A DNA stretch of 6,035 bases from Flavobacteriaceae bacterium (lineage in GTDB: Bacteria; Bacteroidota; Bacteroidia; Flavobacteriales; Flavobacteriaceae), in assembly GCA_023145595.1 (NCBI GenBank), contig JAGLDM010000342.1, positions 1-6,035 of the forward strand, read 5' to 3'. Shown here in pieces: positions 1 through 6,035 of this stretch. Numbering within the stretch: position 1 is the first letter of the stretch; the number at the start of each line of letters is the position of its first letter. Position numbers and translations under genes: made by a program. The notes under the pieces were generated by a model that worked only from the letters and a program-made list of their open reading frames with translations, ran no database searches and was not told the DNA's origin.

Positions 1-263
1 AAATAGAAATAAATGTTACAACAATGCAACTAATGGGAACTAATGGCTGTAATAGTATTTCTGGTGGAATTAAAACTTTAAACGAAACTGAAATCACATT
101 TGGCCCGCTTATGGAAACCCGAAAAATGTGCCAATACATGGAGATTCCTAATAGTTTTAATGTGAACTTGTCAAAAGTGACCTCTTACAAAAGGGAAGGA
201 ACTTCGCTAATCTTAAAAGACGTAAACAACAAAGCTTTGCTTTCTTTTAAAAAAATAGATTAA
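1..263 (+). CDS. META-domain protein (HslJ-like), C-terminal part only
   Basis: The gene enters from the left edge. The reading frame is already open from base 3 (I-E-I-N-V-T-T) before the first Met at base 24, so that Met is internal and the true start lies upstream. The visible 87 codons match the C-terminal half of a META domain: a beta strand, then G-T-N-G-C-N-S-I-S-G-G, then T-F-G-P-L-M-E-T-R-K-M-C, then a final segment ending L-L-S-F-K-K-I-D. The two Cys (codons at bases 48 and 129) sit in the family's conserved GCN and TRxxC positions. META-domain proteins are small, usually exported or lipid-anchored; HslJ of E. coli is linked to novobiocin resistance and heat shock, but the biochemical role is unknown. 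Whether this copy has a signal peptide or extra domains cannot be seen. No terminator separates it from the peptidase gene 34 bases downstream, so the two are probably co-transcribed. Family assignment is firm; function is not. Confidence 0.85.
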   Translation, partial: IEINVTTMQLMGTNGCNSISGGIKTLNETEITFGPLMETRKMCQYMEIPNSFNVNLSKVTSYKREGTSLILKDVNNKALLSFKKID

Positions 264-297
264 TTTCATTTTCCATATTCATCAACTATAATTCATT

Positions 298-2355
298 ATG
301 AAACTCTTCCAAATAGCACTTATTGCAATTTTAATTTCGAATTGTAATTCAGAAAACAAAACACTTACTATGAGCGAAACTAATCCGTTTAACACAGTTC
401 TCAATGAGCCTATAGACTATGTAAATGTGACTGGTACTCATATAGATGAATACATCAATGTTTCCATTTCGAATGCAAAACAAGAAGTAGCCATAATCAA
501 TCAGCAGCAAGTAGTTACTTTTGAAAACACTTTTATTGCTTTAGATAGGGTCTTAAATAATATAGGCAAAGCATCTAATAATGCATTCACAATGTTTTGG
601 ACTTCTACAGATTCTATAGCAAGAGCGAAGGGTTTAGAAGGCTATGAAAAAATTACTCCATTATTCACTGATTTATTTTCTGATAAAAACTTATTCAACC
701 AATTCAAAAAGTTTTCAGAATCTGATGATTATAAAAAATTAACAGGGCATCGAAAAGTTTTAGTTGATGATGTTCTAAAAAGTTTTGAAGAGTCTGGAGT
801 AAATTTAAATAAAGACGATTTAAAAAAATATAAAAAGTTAAATGAAGAAGTAAATGAATTGACTTCGCAATATTCGACCAATATGAATACAGCCAATTTG
901 GTTGTAAAAACCGATGAAGACGGAATGCTAGGTTTGCCTGATACTTTTAAAAACAAATACAAAATTGGTGATGATTTGTATGAAATCCCCGTAATAAACG
1001 CAACGAACGGTACGGTAATGAAAAATGCAAAGTCAGAGGCTATACGAAAAGAATTTGCTGTAAAATATGACAATCGTGGAGCCGATAAAAACTTAGTAAT
1101 TCTTGATTCGCTTGTGAGTAAGCGCTATCAAATTGGAAGAATTATGGGGTATAAATCCTATGCTGCATATAATGTGAACTCTAAAATGGCAAAGACTCCA
1201 GAAACTGTTTGGAGTTTTATCAACGACTTAATTGAACTCTCCAAAGAAAAAGCAATCGCAGATCATAAAATTTTAAAAGCTGAAAGAAATAAAGAATTAA
1301 ATATCCAAAGTGATGCCCCTATTAATCCTTGGGATATTAACTTTTATAACAATCAAATTTTAAAAAACAAATACAAGGTTGATGGCGAATTGATTAGAGA
1401 GTACTTACCAATGGATGCCTGTTTGGAGGGAATGTTTAAAATTTACCAGCAATTACTTGGGCTCGAATTTAAGAAAGTTAAAAATGCATCTGTCTGGAAT
1501 GACGACGTAACTATGTATCAGGTTTTTGAAGGTGATACATTAAAAGGTGTTTTTTATCTTGATTTATACCCAAGACCCAATAAAGAGTCTTGGTTTTATG
1601 GAGTAGGATTGACAGAAGGTAGTCAAACAAAAGACGGATATGAAGTTCCCGTAAAAATGTTGTTGGGTAATTTTACAAAACCAACTAAAAATTTACCGTC
1701 ATTATTAAGTATGCGTGAATTGAACACTTTGTTTCATGAATTTGGACATATTATGGAAGGCATGTCTTATGAGGGAGAATTTTCTACGCAAGCAGGTTCA
1801 AAAAGTGATTTTGCAGAAGCGATGTCACAAATGTTTGAAAATTGGATTGGGGATTATGAAATCTTAAGTTCGTTTGCTAAACATTATAAAACGGGTGAAG
1901 TTTTTCCGAAAGAGTTGTTTGACAATATGAAAAAAGCGAAAAACCTATCTTCAGGCTTAAGCGCACAACGAAGTTTAAGATCTTGTTTATATGACTTAAA
2001 TTTATACGACAAATACGATCCAAAGAAAGGATTAGACACCGATGATTTATGGCGACAATTAGACAAACAAATGGGCGTGATTCCAAGATATATTGAAGGC
2101 ACGCATCCACAAGGAAGTTGGATTCACATCAATACACATCCTGTTTATTACTATGGTTATTTATGGTCTGAGGTATATGCCCAAGATATGTTTACTGTTT
2201 TTGAAAAGAATGGTTTGCTTGATTCTGAAGCAGGAATTAGATATCGAAAATTAATTTTAGCTAACGGAACTCAGCGTGATATTATTGAAGTTGTTGAAGA
2301 GTTTTTAGGAAGACCCTCAAATAATAAGGCTTATATTAAAAGTTTGGGCTTATAA
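298..2355 (+). CDS. M3-family zinc oligopeptidase (Dcp / thimet type), probable lipoprotein
   Basis: 685 residues, the normal size for M3A peptidases (oligopeptidase A, Dcp, thimet oligopeptidase), which cut short peptides inside a closed channel. The zinc site is H480-E481-F482-G483-H484, with the third ligand probably E507 in D-F-A-E-A-M-S-Q. The substrate-side motif Y-Y-G-Y-L-W-S-E-V-Y follows near residues 618-627. The N-terminal helical part shows family blocks such as T-F-E-N-T (about residue 80) and K-K-L-N-E-E-V-N-E-L. Residues 1-16 resemble a lipoprotein signal: a short basic start, a hydrophobic run and C16 in I-S-N-C. Asn at -1 is unusual for a lipobox. An alternative start at Met25 (base 370) would remove the signal and give a cytosolic enzyme. 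I prefer 298 because the hydrophobic leader and Cys would otherwise be unexplained. The loop before the Glu ligand is about two residues shorter than in thimet oligopeptidase and E. coli Dcp, and the Gly-rich substrate loop is altered. It could be annotated dcp or prlC; sequence alone does not decide between endopeptidase and dipeptidyl-carboxypeptidase activity. Confidence 0.93.
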   Translation: MKLFQIALIAILISNCNSENKTLTMSETNPFNTVLNEPIDYVNVTGTHIDEYINVSISNAKQEVAIINQQQVVTFENTFIALDRVLNNIGKASNNAFTMFWTSTDSIARAKGLEGYEKITPLFTDLFSDKNLFNQFKKFSESDDYKKLTGHRKVLVDDVLKSFEESGVNLNKDDLKKYKKLNEEVNELTSQYSTNMNTANLVVKTDEDGMLGLPDTFKNKYKIGDDLYEIPVINATNGTVMKNAKSEAIRKEFAVKYDNRGADKNLVILDSLVSKRYQIGRIMGYKSYAAYNVNSKMAKTPETVWSFINDLIELSKEKAIADHKILKAERNKELNIQSDAPINPWDINFYNNQILKNKYKVDGELIREYLPMDACLEGMFKIYQQLLGLEFKKVKNASVWNDDVTMYQVFEGDTLKGVFYLDLYPRPNKESWFYGVGLTEGSQTKDGYEVPVKMLLGNFTKPTKNLPSLLSMRELNTLFHEFGHIMEGMSYEGEFSTQAGSKSDFAEAMSQMFENWIGDYEILSSFAKHYKTGEVFPKELFDNMKKAKNLSSGLSAQRSLRSCLYDLNLYDKYDPKKGLDTDDLWRQLDKQMGVIPRYIEGTHPQGSWIHINTHPVYYYGYLWSEVYAQDMFTVFEKNGLLDSEAGIRYRKLILANGTQRDIIEVVEEFLGRPSNNKAYIKSLGL

Positions 2356-2397
2356 TTGCGATTGTTTAAACTACATCTAACAGATTTAAAACAACTT

Positions 2398-2441
2398 AAC
2401 AACCCTTTAAAAATCTTTCATTTTTAAAGGGTTGTTTTTTT
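2398..2441 (+). terminator. Intrinsic terminator after the M3 peptidase gene
   Basis: A perfect 16-bp inverted repeat (2398-2413 with 2421-2436) encloses a 7-base loop (2414-2420, tctttca). The 3' arm runs into seven consecutive T (2435-2441). The stem core is aaccctttaaaaa, so only five pairs are G-C, but its length and the T run make this a convincing Rho-independent terminator. It lies 42 bases past the peptidase stop and ends the META-M3 unit. The upstream flank is not a clean A-tract, so I do not claim function on the other strand. Confidence 0.93.
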
Positions 2442-2469
2442 GTCAACTAAACTAGAGTTAGTACTTTTG
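2439..2469 (+). promoter_or_regulatory. Bacteroidota-type promoter of pyrG
   Basis: TACTTTTG at 2462-2469 matches the Bacteroidota -7 consensus TAnnTTTG exactly. TTTG at 2439-2442, 19 bases upstream, fits the -33 element recognised by the primary sigma factor of this phylum. The predicted transcription start is near 2474-2477, leaving a leader of only about 10 bases before the pyrG ATG. The -33 element is made from the last T residues of the upstream terminator, so the two signals overlap. No operator, attenuator or G/C-run start of the type used for CTP-sensed reiterative transcription is visible. Confidence 0.72.
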
Positions 2470-2485
2470 CCTAAACCTATTACAC

Positions 2486-4099
2486 ATGAAAAAAACCAAA
2501 TACGTTTTTGTTACAGGAGGCGTAGCATCATCACTTGGAAAAGGAATTATTGCTGCATCCTTAGCCAAATTATTACAAAAAAGAGGCTACTCTGTTACTA
2601 TTCAAAAGTTAGACCCATATATTAATATTGACCCAGGAACCTTAAATCCGTATGAACATGGTGAGTGTTATGTTACGAATGATGGTGCTGAAACCGATTT
2701 AGATTTAGGTCATTACGAACGATTTTTAGACGTTCCAACTTCACAGGCAAATAATGTAACTACAGGTCGTATCTATCAATCTGTAATTAACAAAGAACGT
2801 AAAGGTGAGTTTTTAGGTAAAACGGTTCAAATTATTCCTCATATTACAGATGAAATTAAACACCGTATTCAAATTCTTGGAAACACAAGTGAATTTGATA
2901 TTGTAATTACTGAAATAGGTGGAACCATTGGCGATATTGAATCCTTACCTTATGTAGAGGCTGTTCGTCAATTATTATGGGAATTGGGACATGAGAATGC
3001 ACTTTCTATTCACTTAACATTAATTCCTTATTTAGCAGCAGCAGGTGAATTAAAAACAAAACCTACGCAACATTCTGTAAAAATGTTGATGCAAAGTGGT
3101 GTGAACCCAGATATATTGGTTTGTAGAACAGAACACAAATTAAATGATGGTATCAAACGAAAATTAGCATTATTCTGTAATGTGCAACAAGATTCTATTA
3201 TAGAATCGTTAGATGCTGAAACTATTTATGATGTTCCAAATATGATGTTGGAGCAAAAATTGGATGAAGTTGTTTTGAATAAAATGAAACTTCCTATTGA
3301 TGGGGAACCTCAATTAAAAGAATGGAATGCTTTTTTGACCAAACATAAAAACCCAAAAAATACGATTGAAATCGGTTTAATCGGTAAATATGTTGAATTA
3401 CATGATGCCTATAAATCTATTGTAGAATCCTTTATACATGCTGGTGCTCATAATGAAGTAAAGGTAAAAATACGTTGGATTCACTCCAATGAATTAACTT
3501 TAGAAAATGTACCGAGTAAATTAGAAGGATTGAGTGGTGTTTTAGTTGCACCTGGATTTGGTGATCGCGGAATTGAAGGTAAAATTGAAACCATACGTTA
3601 TGCACGTGAAAACAAAATACCTTTCTTCGGAATTTGTTTAGGAATGCAAATGGCTGTTATTGAATTCTCACGAAATGTGCTCGGCTTAAAAGATGCTTTT
3701 TCTACTGAAATGAATAGTGACACCCCCTATCCTGTTATTAATTTAATGGAAGAACAAAAATCTATTGTTGATATGGGAGGTACTATGCGATTGGGAGCAT
3801 GGAAATGCCAATTAGCAGATAATTCTAAAGTCAAAGAAATTTACAAACAAGAAATTATAGAAGAGCGTCATAGACATCGTTATGAATTAAATAATGATTA
3901 TTTAGAACAACTTAAAAATGCAGGAATGATTGCAACAGGTAAAAATCCTGATACAAACTTGGTTGAAATTATTGAGATTCCAGACCATCCTTGGTTTATA
4001 GGAACACAATACCATCCAGAATATAAAAGTACGGTTCTGAATCCACATCCTTTATTTGTATCATTTGTAAAAGCTGCTTTGGAATACTCTTTGGCATAA
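2486..4099 (+). CDS. pyrG: CTP synthase (glutamine-hydrolysing)
   Basis: 537 residues, full length for the family. It catalyses ATP-dependent amination of UTP to CTP using ammonia from glutamine, the last step of de novo CTP synthesis, in the cytosol. The N-terminal synthetase domain (about 1-270) has the P-loop G-G-V-A-S-S-L-G-K-G (11-20), K-L-D-P-Y-I-N-I-D-P-G-T, the Mg-binding D73 in D-L-D-L-G-H-Y-E-R-F and E143 in E-I-G-G-T-I-G-D-I-E. The C-terminal class I glutamine amidotransferase domain (about 295-537) has the nucleophile C384 in G-I-C-L-G-M-Q, with H510 and E512 in Y-H-P-E completing the triad, and the lid motif E-R-H-R-H-R-Y-E at 460-467. All catalytic residues are present. The oxyanion segment reads A355-P-G-F-G, where E. 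coli has P-G-G-F-G, a small departure I believe is common in Bacteroidota. The ATG at 2486 directly precedes the standard M-K-K-T-K-Y-V-F-V-T-G-G start. It has no Shine-Dalgarno sequence and sits about 16 bases past the -7 element. It forms its own transcription unit, or leads one with yidC. Confidence 0.98.
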   Translation: MKKTKYVFVTGGVASSLGKGIIAASLAKLLQKRGYSVTIQKLDPYINIDPGTLNPYEHGECYVTNDGAETDLDLGHYERFLDVPTSQANNVTTGRIYQSVINKERKGEFLGKTVQIIPHITDEIKHRIQILGNTSEFDIVITEIGGTIGDIESLPYVEAVRQLLWELGHENALSIHLTLIPYLAAAGELKTKPTQHSVKMLMQSGVNPDILVCRTEHKLNDGIKRKLALFCNVQQDSIIESLDAETIYDVPNMMLEQKLDEVVLNKMKLPIDGEPQLKEWNAFLTKHKNPKNTIEIGLIGKYVELHDAYKSIVESFIHAGAHNEVKVKIRWIHSNELTLENVPSKLEGLSGVLVAPGFGDRGIEGKIETIRYARENKIPFFGICLGMQMAVIEFSRNVLGLKDAFSTEMNSDTPYPVINLMEEQKSIVDMGGTMRLGAWKCQLADNSKVKEIYKQEIIEERHRHRYELNNDYLEQLKNAGMIATGKNPDTNLVEIIEIPDHPWFIGTQYHPEYKSTVLNPHPLFVSFVKAALEYSLA

Positions 4100-4130
4100 T
4101 TATATTGTAATTGAAAACTATTATTATTTG

Positions 4131-4221
4131 TTATTCCTGCGAAGGCAGGAATCCATAGTTCTTTTGCTTATAGATTCCTGCCAGTTTACCTTGAGCATAG
4201 TCGAAAAGCAGGGATGACAGG
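4131..4221. repeat. Composite palindromic repeat (REP/MITE-like) between pyrG and yidC
   Basis: This roughly 90-base block is richer in G+C than its flanks and built of inverted repeats. ATTCCTGC (4133-4140) pairs perfectly with GCAGGAAT (4145-4152) around a GAAG loop. GGCAGGAATC (4144-4153) also pairs perfectly with GATTCCTGCC (4173-4182), extended inward by a few more pairs after one mismatch. A last arm, GCAGGGAT (4208-4215), can pair with 4174-4181 through one G-T wobble. Between the last two arms lies CCTTGAGCATAGTCGAA (4189-4205), a motif I recall as a frequent dispersed repeat in Bacteroidota. The ATTCCTGCGAAGGCAGGAAT core is likewise familiar as a dispersed repeat in flavobacteria. 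It has no transposase and no coding content. It lies 32 bases after the pyrG stop, so it may protect or end the pyrG transcript, but there is no T-run after any stem. No flanking target duplication is clear. Confidence 0.75.
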
Positions 4222-4267
4222 TCAAAATGAAACGAATAAACAGCATAAACAATTAACCAAAAATCAC

Positions 4268-4275
4268 TACTTTTG
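4268..4275 (+). promoter_or_regulatory. Probable -7 element of the yidC promoter
   Basis: TACTTTTG matches the Bacteroidota TAnnTTTG consensus exactly and is identical to the pyrG octamer. No TTTG or TTG stands about 19-21 bases upstream (4244-4249 reads A/T-rich cataaa), so the -33 half is missing or degenerate. The expected start near 4281 gives a leader of about 50 bases, ending in an A/T-rich stretch (attttaaaaat) before the ATG, as is usual for initiation without Shine-Dalgarno pairing in this phylum. The bases between the repeat and this octamer (4222-4267) show nothing else that I can support. Confidence 0.55.
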
Positions 4276-4330
4276 TCGCGCTTTTTTATGACATATAAAA
4301 GGGCAAATGACAAGATGATATTTTAAAAAT

Positions 4331-6035
4331 ATGGAACAAAAGAAAACAGATGTAAATTCGATTATCGGATTTTTACTACTTGGGGCAATTGCACTTTGGT
4401 GGATGTACACAAATCAACCAACTCCCGAGGAACTCGAAAAACAAAAAACAGAACACGTACAAGATTCTATTAAAGCATTAGGTACACATGCTGTTCCAAT
4501 GACTAAAATAGAAAATACAGCAACACCGCAAGTTTCTGATTCTATCGCATTGATAAATGCACAAAATGAATTGGGTGCTTTTGCTCCTTCTGCTTCTGTA
4601 GATACAAGTGAAACTACGGTTATAGAAAATGACTTGGTAAAATTAACCATTGCCAATAAGGGTGGTCAAATTATTGAAGCTCATTTAAAAAAATATACTA
4701 CTTACCATGATGAACCTGTAAAGTTAATCAAAGAAAACAATGCCTCTTTCAATATTAATTTTGGAACAACGGGTAATAGAATCTTAAATACAAAAGATTT
4801 AAACTTTAAGCCTTCACTAACTAAAAACGGAGACAGTCAAGTTTTAACAATGCGTTTGTTAGCAGGTAACGACAAATACTTAGAATACAGATATGAAATC
4901 AAACCAGATGATTATATGGTTGATTTCTCAATTAAATCTCAAGGATTAGGTACTGTTTTCAATACATCTCAGGATGTTAACTTAGAGTGGAATTTAACAG
5001 CCTTTAGAAATGAAAAAAGTATCAAGTCAGAAAATATGTATGCTTGGCTTTATTACAAATCAGAAAACAACGTAGATTATTTAAGTCAGGATGATGATGA
5101 AACAGAAAAAGAAATAAACTGGGTTGCCTTCAAGCAACACTTTTTCTCAAGTATCTTAATGTCTGACGAAGCGTTTAAATCGGCTCGTATGGTTTCTGAA
5201 ACCTTGTTTAAAGATACTGAAACTGATTCTATTTACACAAAACAATTCAAATTATTAGCTCCATTAGAATTAAAAAGTGGTGAGTTAAATTATACTATGA
5301 ATTGGTTTTACGGACCAACAGATTACAATTTATTAAAAACCTACGAAGGCACTAAAATAGATGAAGTTGCTGATATGGGTTGGGGGATTTTTGGATGGAT
5401 TAACAAATATGCATTTATCTATCTCTTCGGGTTCTTATCTACCATCACAACAAACTATGGTTTAATTATCATATTGATGACCATTGCGGTACGTATCTTA
5501 ATGTCTCCATTGGTATACAAGTCGTACGTTTCTAGTGCAAAAATGAAAGTGATTCGCCCAGAAATGGAAGAAATCAATAAAAAATATCCAGGGAAAGAAA
5601 ATGCAATGAAACGCCAGCAAGAAACCATGGCTATTCAACGAAAAGCGGGAGTCTCCATGCTGTCGGGCTGTGTACCTGCCTTATTACAAATGCCGGTATT
5701 CTTTGCGTTATTTAGATTTTTCCCATCAAACATAGATTTACGTCATGAAAGTTTTTTATGGGCAGATGATTTATCTTCTTATGATAATGTATTCAATTTA
5801 GGGTTTAGTATTCCTTTTTACGGAAGTCATGTTTCGTTATTTCCAATTTTAGCATCGATTGCTATTTTCTTTTACATGAAAATGAATCAGAGTCAGCAAG
5901 CAAACATGCAAGCACCAACACAAGAAGGGATGCCAGATATGCAGAAGATGATGAAAATGATGATTTACCTCTCTCCTATTATGATGTTGTTCTTCTTTAA
6001 TCAATATGCGAGTAGTTTGAGTTTGTATTATTTTG
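4331..6035 (+). CDS. yidC: Membrane protein insertase YidC, 3' end beyond the window
   Basis: 568 codons are open to the right edge with no stop; flavobacterial YidC is usually about 620-640 residues, so roughly the last tenth is missing. YidC inserts and folds inner-membrane proteins, alone or with SecYEG. In order: a short cytosolic N-terminus, TM1 (about residues 11-26, F-L-L-L-G-A-I-A-L-W-W-M-Y), a charged Pro/Glu-rich linker, the large periplasmic P1 beta domain (about 95-350), an amphipathic segment, then TM2 carrying the groove arginine R388 in I-A-V-R-I-L-M-S-P-L. The cytosolic hairpin C1 (about 396-440, P-E-M-E-E-I-N-K-K-Y-P) follows, then TM3 with C-V-P-A-L-L-Q-M-P-V-F-F-A-L-F, TM4 (near F-P-I-L-A-S-I-A-I-F-F-Y-M) and the start of TM5 in S-P-I-M-M-L-F-F-F-N-Q-Y. 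P1 is the Gram-negative form. The Met-rich stretch before TM5 is typical of the flavobacterial version. The start at 4331 gives the expected M-E-Q-K-K-x-D-x-N-S-I-I-G-F N-terminus. I traced the frame codon by codon and found no frameshift. Confidence 0.97.
   Translation, partial: MEQKKTDVNSIIGFLLLGAIALWWMYTNQPTPEELEKQKTEHVQDSIKALGTHAVPMTKIENTATPQVSDSIALINAQNELGAFAPSASVDTSETTVIENDLVKLTIANKGGQIIEAHLKKYTTYHDEPVKLIKENNASFNINFGTTGNRILNTKDLNFKPSLTKNGDSQVLTMRLLAGNDKYLEYRYEIKPDDYMVDFSIKSQGLGTVFNTSQDVNLEWNLTAFRNEKSIKSENMYAWLYYKSENNVDYLSQDDDETEKEINWVAFKQHFFSSILMSDEAFKSARMVSETLFKDTETDSIYTKQFKLLAPLELKSGELNYTMNWFYGPTDYNLLKTYEGTKIDEVADMGWGIFGWINKYAFIYLFGFLSTITTNYGLIIILMTIAVRILMSPLVYKSYVSSAKMKVIRPEMEEINKKYPGKENAMKRQQETMAIQRKAGVSMLSGCVPALLQMPVFFALFRFFPSNIDLRHESFLWADDLSSYDNVFNLGFSIPFYGSHVSLFPILASIAIFFYMKMNQSQQANMQAPTQEGMPDMQKMMKMMIYLSPIMMLFFFNQYASSLSLYYF

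Noticed and set aside
24..263. A complete 79-residue gene beginning at Met (base 24)
   Set aside because: The frame is open from base 3 and the residues before this Met continue a META-domain beta strand, so this is the truncated end of a longer gene.
729..1073. 114-codon open frame on the - strand
   Set aside because: It lies wholly inside the M3 peptidase gene, has a Ser/Phe-rich composition expected from the complement of an AT-rich Lys/Glu-rich coding region, and shows no recognisable domain.
1877..2110. Two overlapping - strand open frames of 72-77 codons
   Set aside because: They are antisense to conserved M3 catalytic-domain sequence, in two different frames with no family resemblance; they are chance open frames.
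2442..2485. Pyrimidine-sensing attenuator or reiterative start upstream of pyrG
   Set aside because: The predicted leader is only about 10 bases, has no run of G or C at the start, and cannot form a hairpin.
2440..2625. 61-codon + strand open frame overlapping the start of pyrG
   Set aside because: It is out of frame with pyrG, starts upstream of the pyrG transcription start predicted here, and runs through the conserved P-loop coding sequence. A leader peptide is not supported.
4133..4160. Intrinsic terminator for pyrG formed by the ATTCCTGC/GCAGGAAT hairpin
   Set aside because: The stem is followed by ccatagttctttt rather than a T-run, and the same arms are part of a larger palindromic repeat, so it is reported as a repeat with only a possible effect on transcript ends.
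4131..4313. 60-codon - strand open frame between pyrG and yidC
   Set aside because: Most of it is the palindromic repeat block; the translation has no recognisable features and would start inside the yidC leader.
4414..4656. 80-codon - strand open frame
   Set aside because: It is antisense to the low-complexity linker and early P1 domain of YidC; the Ser/Val/Cys-rich translation is a shadow.
5900..5990. Met-rich stretch as a possible metal-binding tail or in-frame insertion
   Set aside because: Closely spaced Met (M-P-D-M-Q-K-M-M-K-M-M) just before TM5 is a usual trait of flavobacterial YidC, not a novelty.
1..6035. CRISPR array, tRNA, rRNA, insertion sequence, phage or defence module
   Set aside because: No regularly spaced direct repeats, cloverleaf, transposase, integrase or nuclease signatures were seen on either strand; the window is mostly housekeeping genes.

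Overview
This is an AT-rich, single-strand-biased stretch of chromosome from a member of the Bacteroidota, most likely a marine Flavobacteriaceae. Four signs point there: promoter-like TAnnTTTG octamers instead of TATAAT boxes, no Shine-Dalgarno sequences before the starts, a YidC with the long Met-rich C-terminal region seen in flavobacteria, and a short palindromic repeat of a kind I recall as scattered through flavobacterial genomes. All four genes read on the + strand.

Layout. The 3' end of a META-domain (HslJ-like) gene lies at 1-263. After a 34-base gap comes a complete M3-family zinc oligopeptidase (298-2355) with a lipoprotein-like N-terminus. A strong intrinsic terminator (2398-2441) closes that unit. 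Its U-tract runs directly into the promoter of pyrG (CTP synthase, 2486-4099). The 231-base gap after pyrG holds a composite palindromic repeat (about 4131-4221) and then a second TACTTTTG promoter octamer. Last is yidC (4331 to the window edge), which lacks only its C-terminal end here. It is open to the window edge, so it has no stop codon in view.

Function. The two halves are separate transcription units. META protein plus M3 peptidase looks like an envelope or peptide-turnover pair. PyrG makes CTP, needed for RNA, DNA and CDP-lipid synthesis. YidC inserts and folds inner-membrane proteins. The last two are essential housekeeping genes, and I recall the order pyrG-yidC as common in flavobacteria.

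I found no undescribed system. The points worth a second look are small: an M3 active site with two shortened loops that lacks the usual Gly-Gly-Tyr substrate loop, a terminator fused to a promoter, a repeat that can form mutually exclusive hairpins, identical -7 octamers before the two housekeeping genes, and an Ala-Pro-Gly oxyanion segment in CTP synthase.
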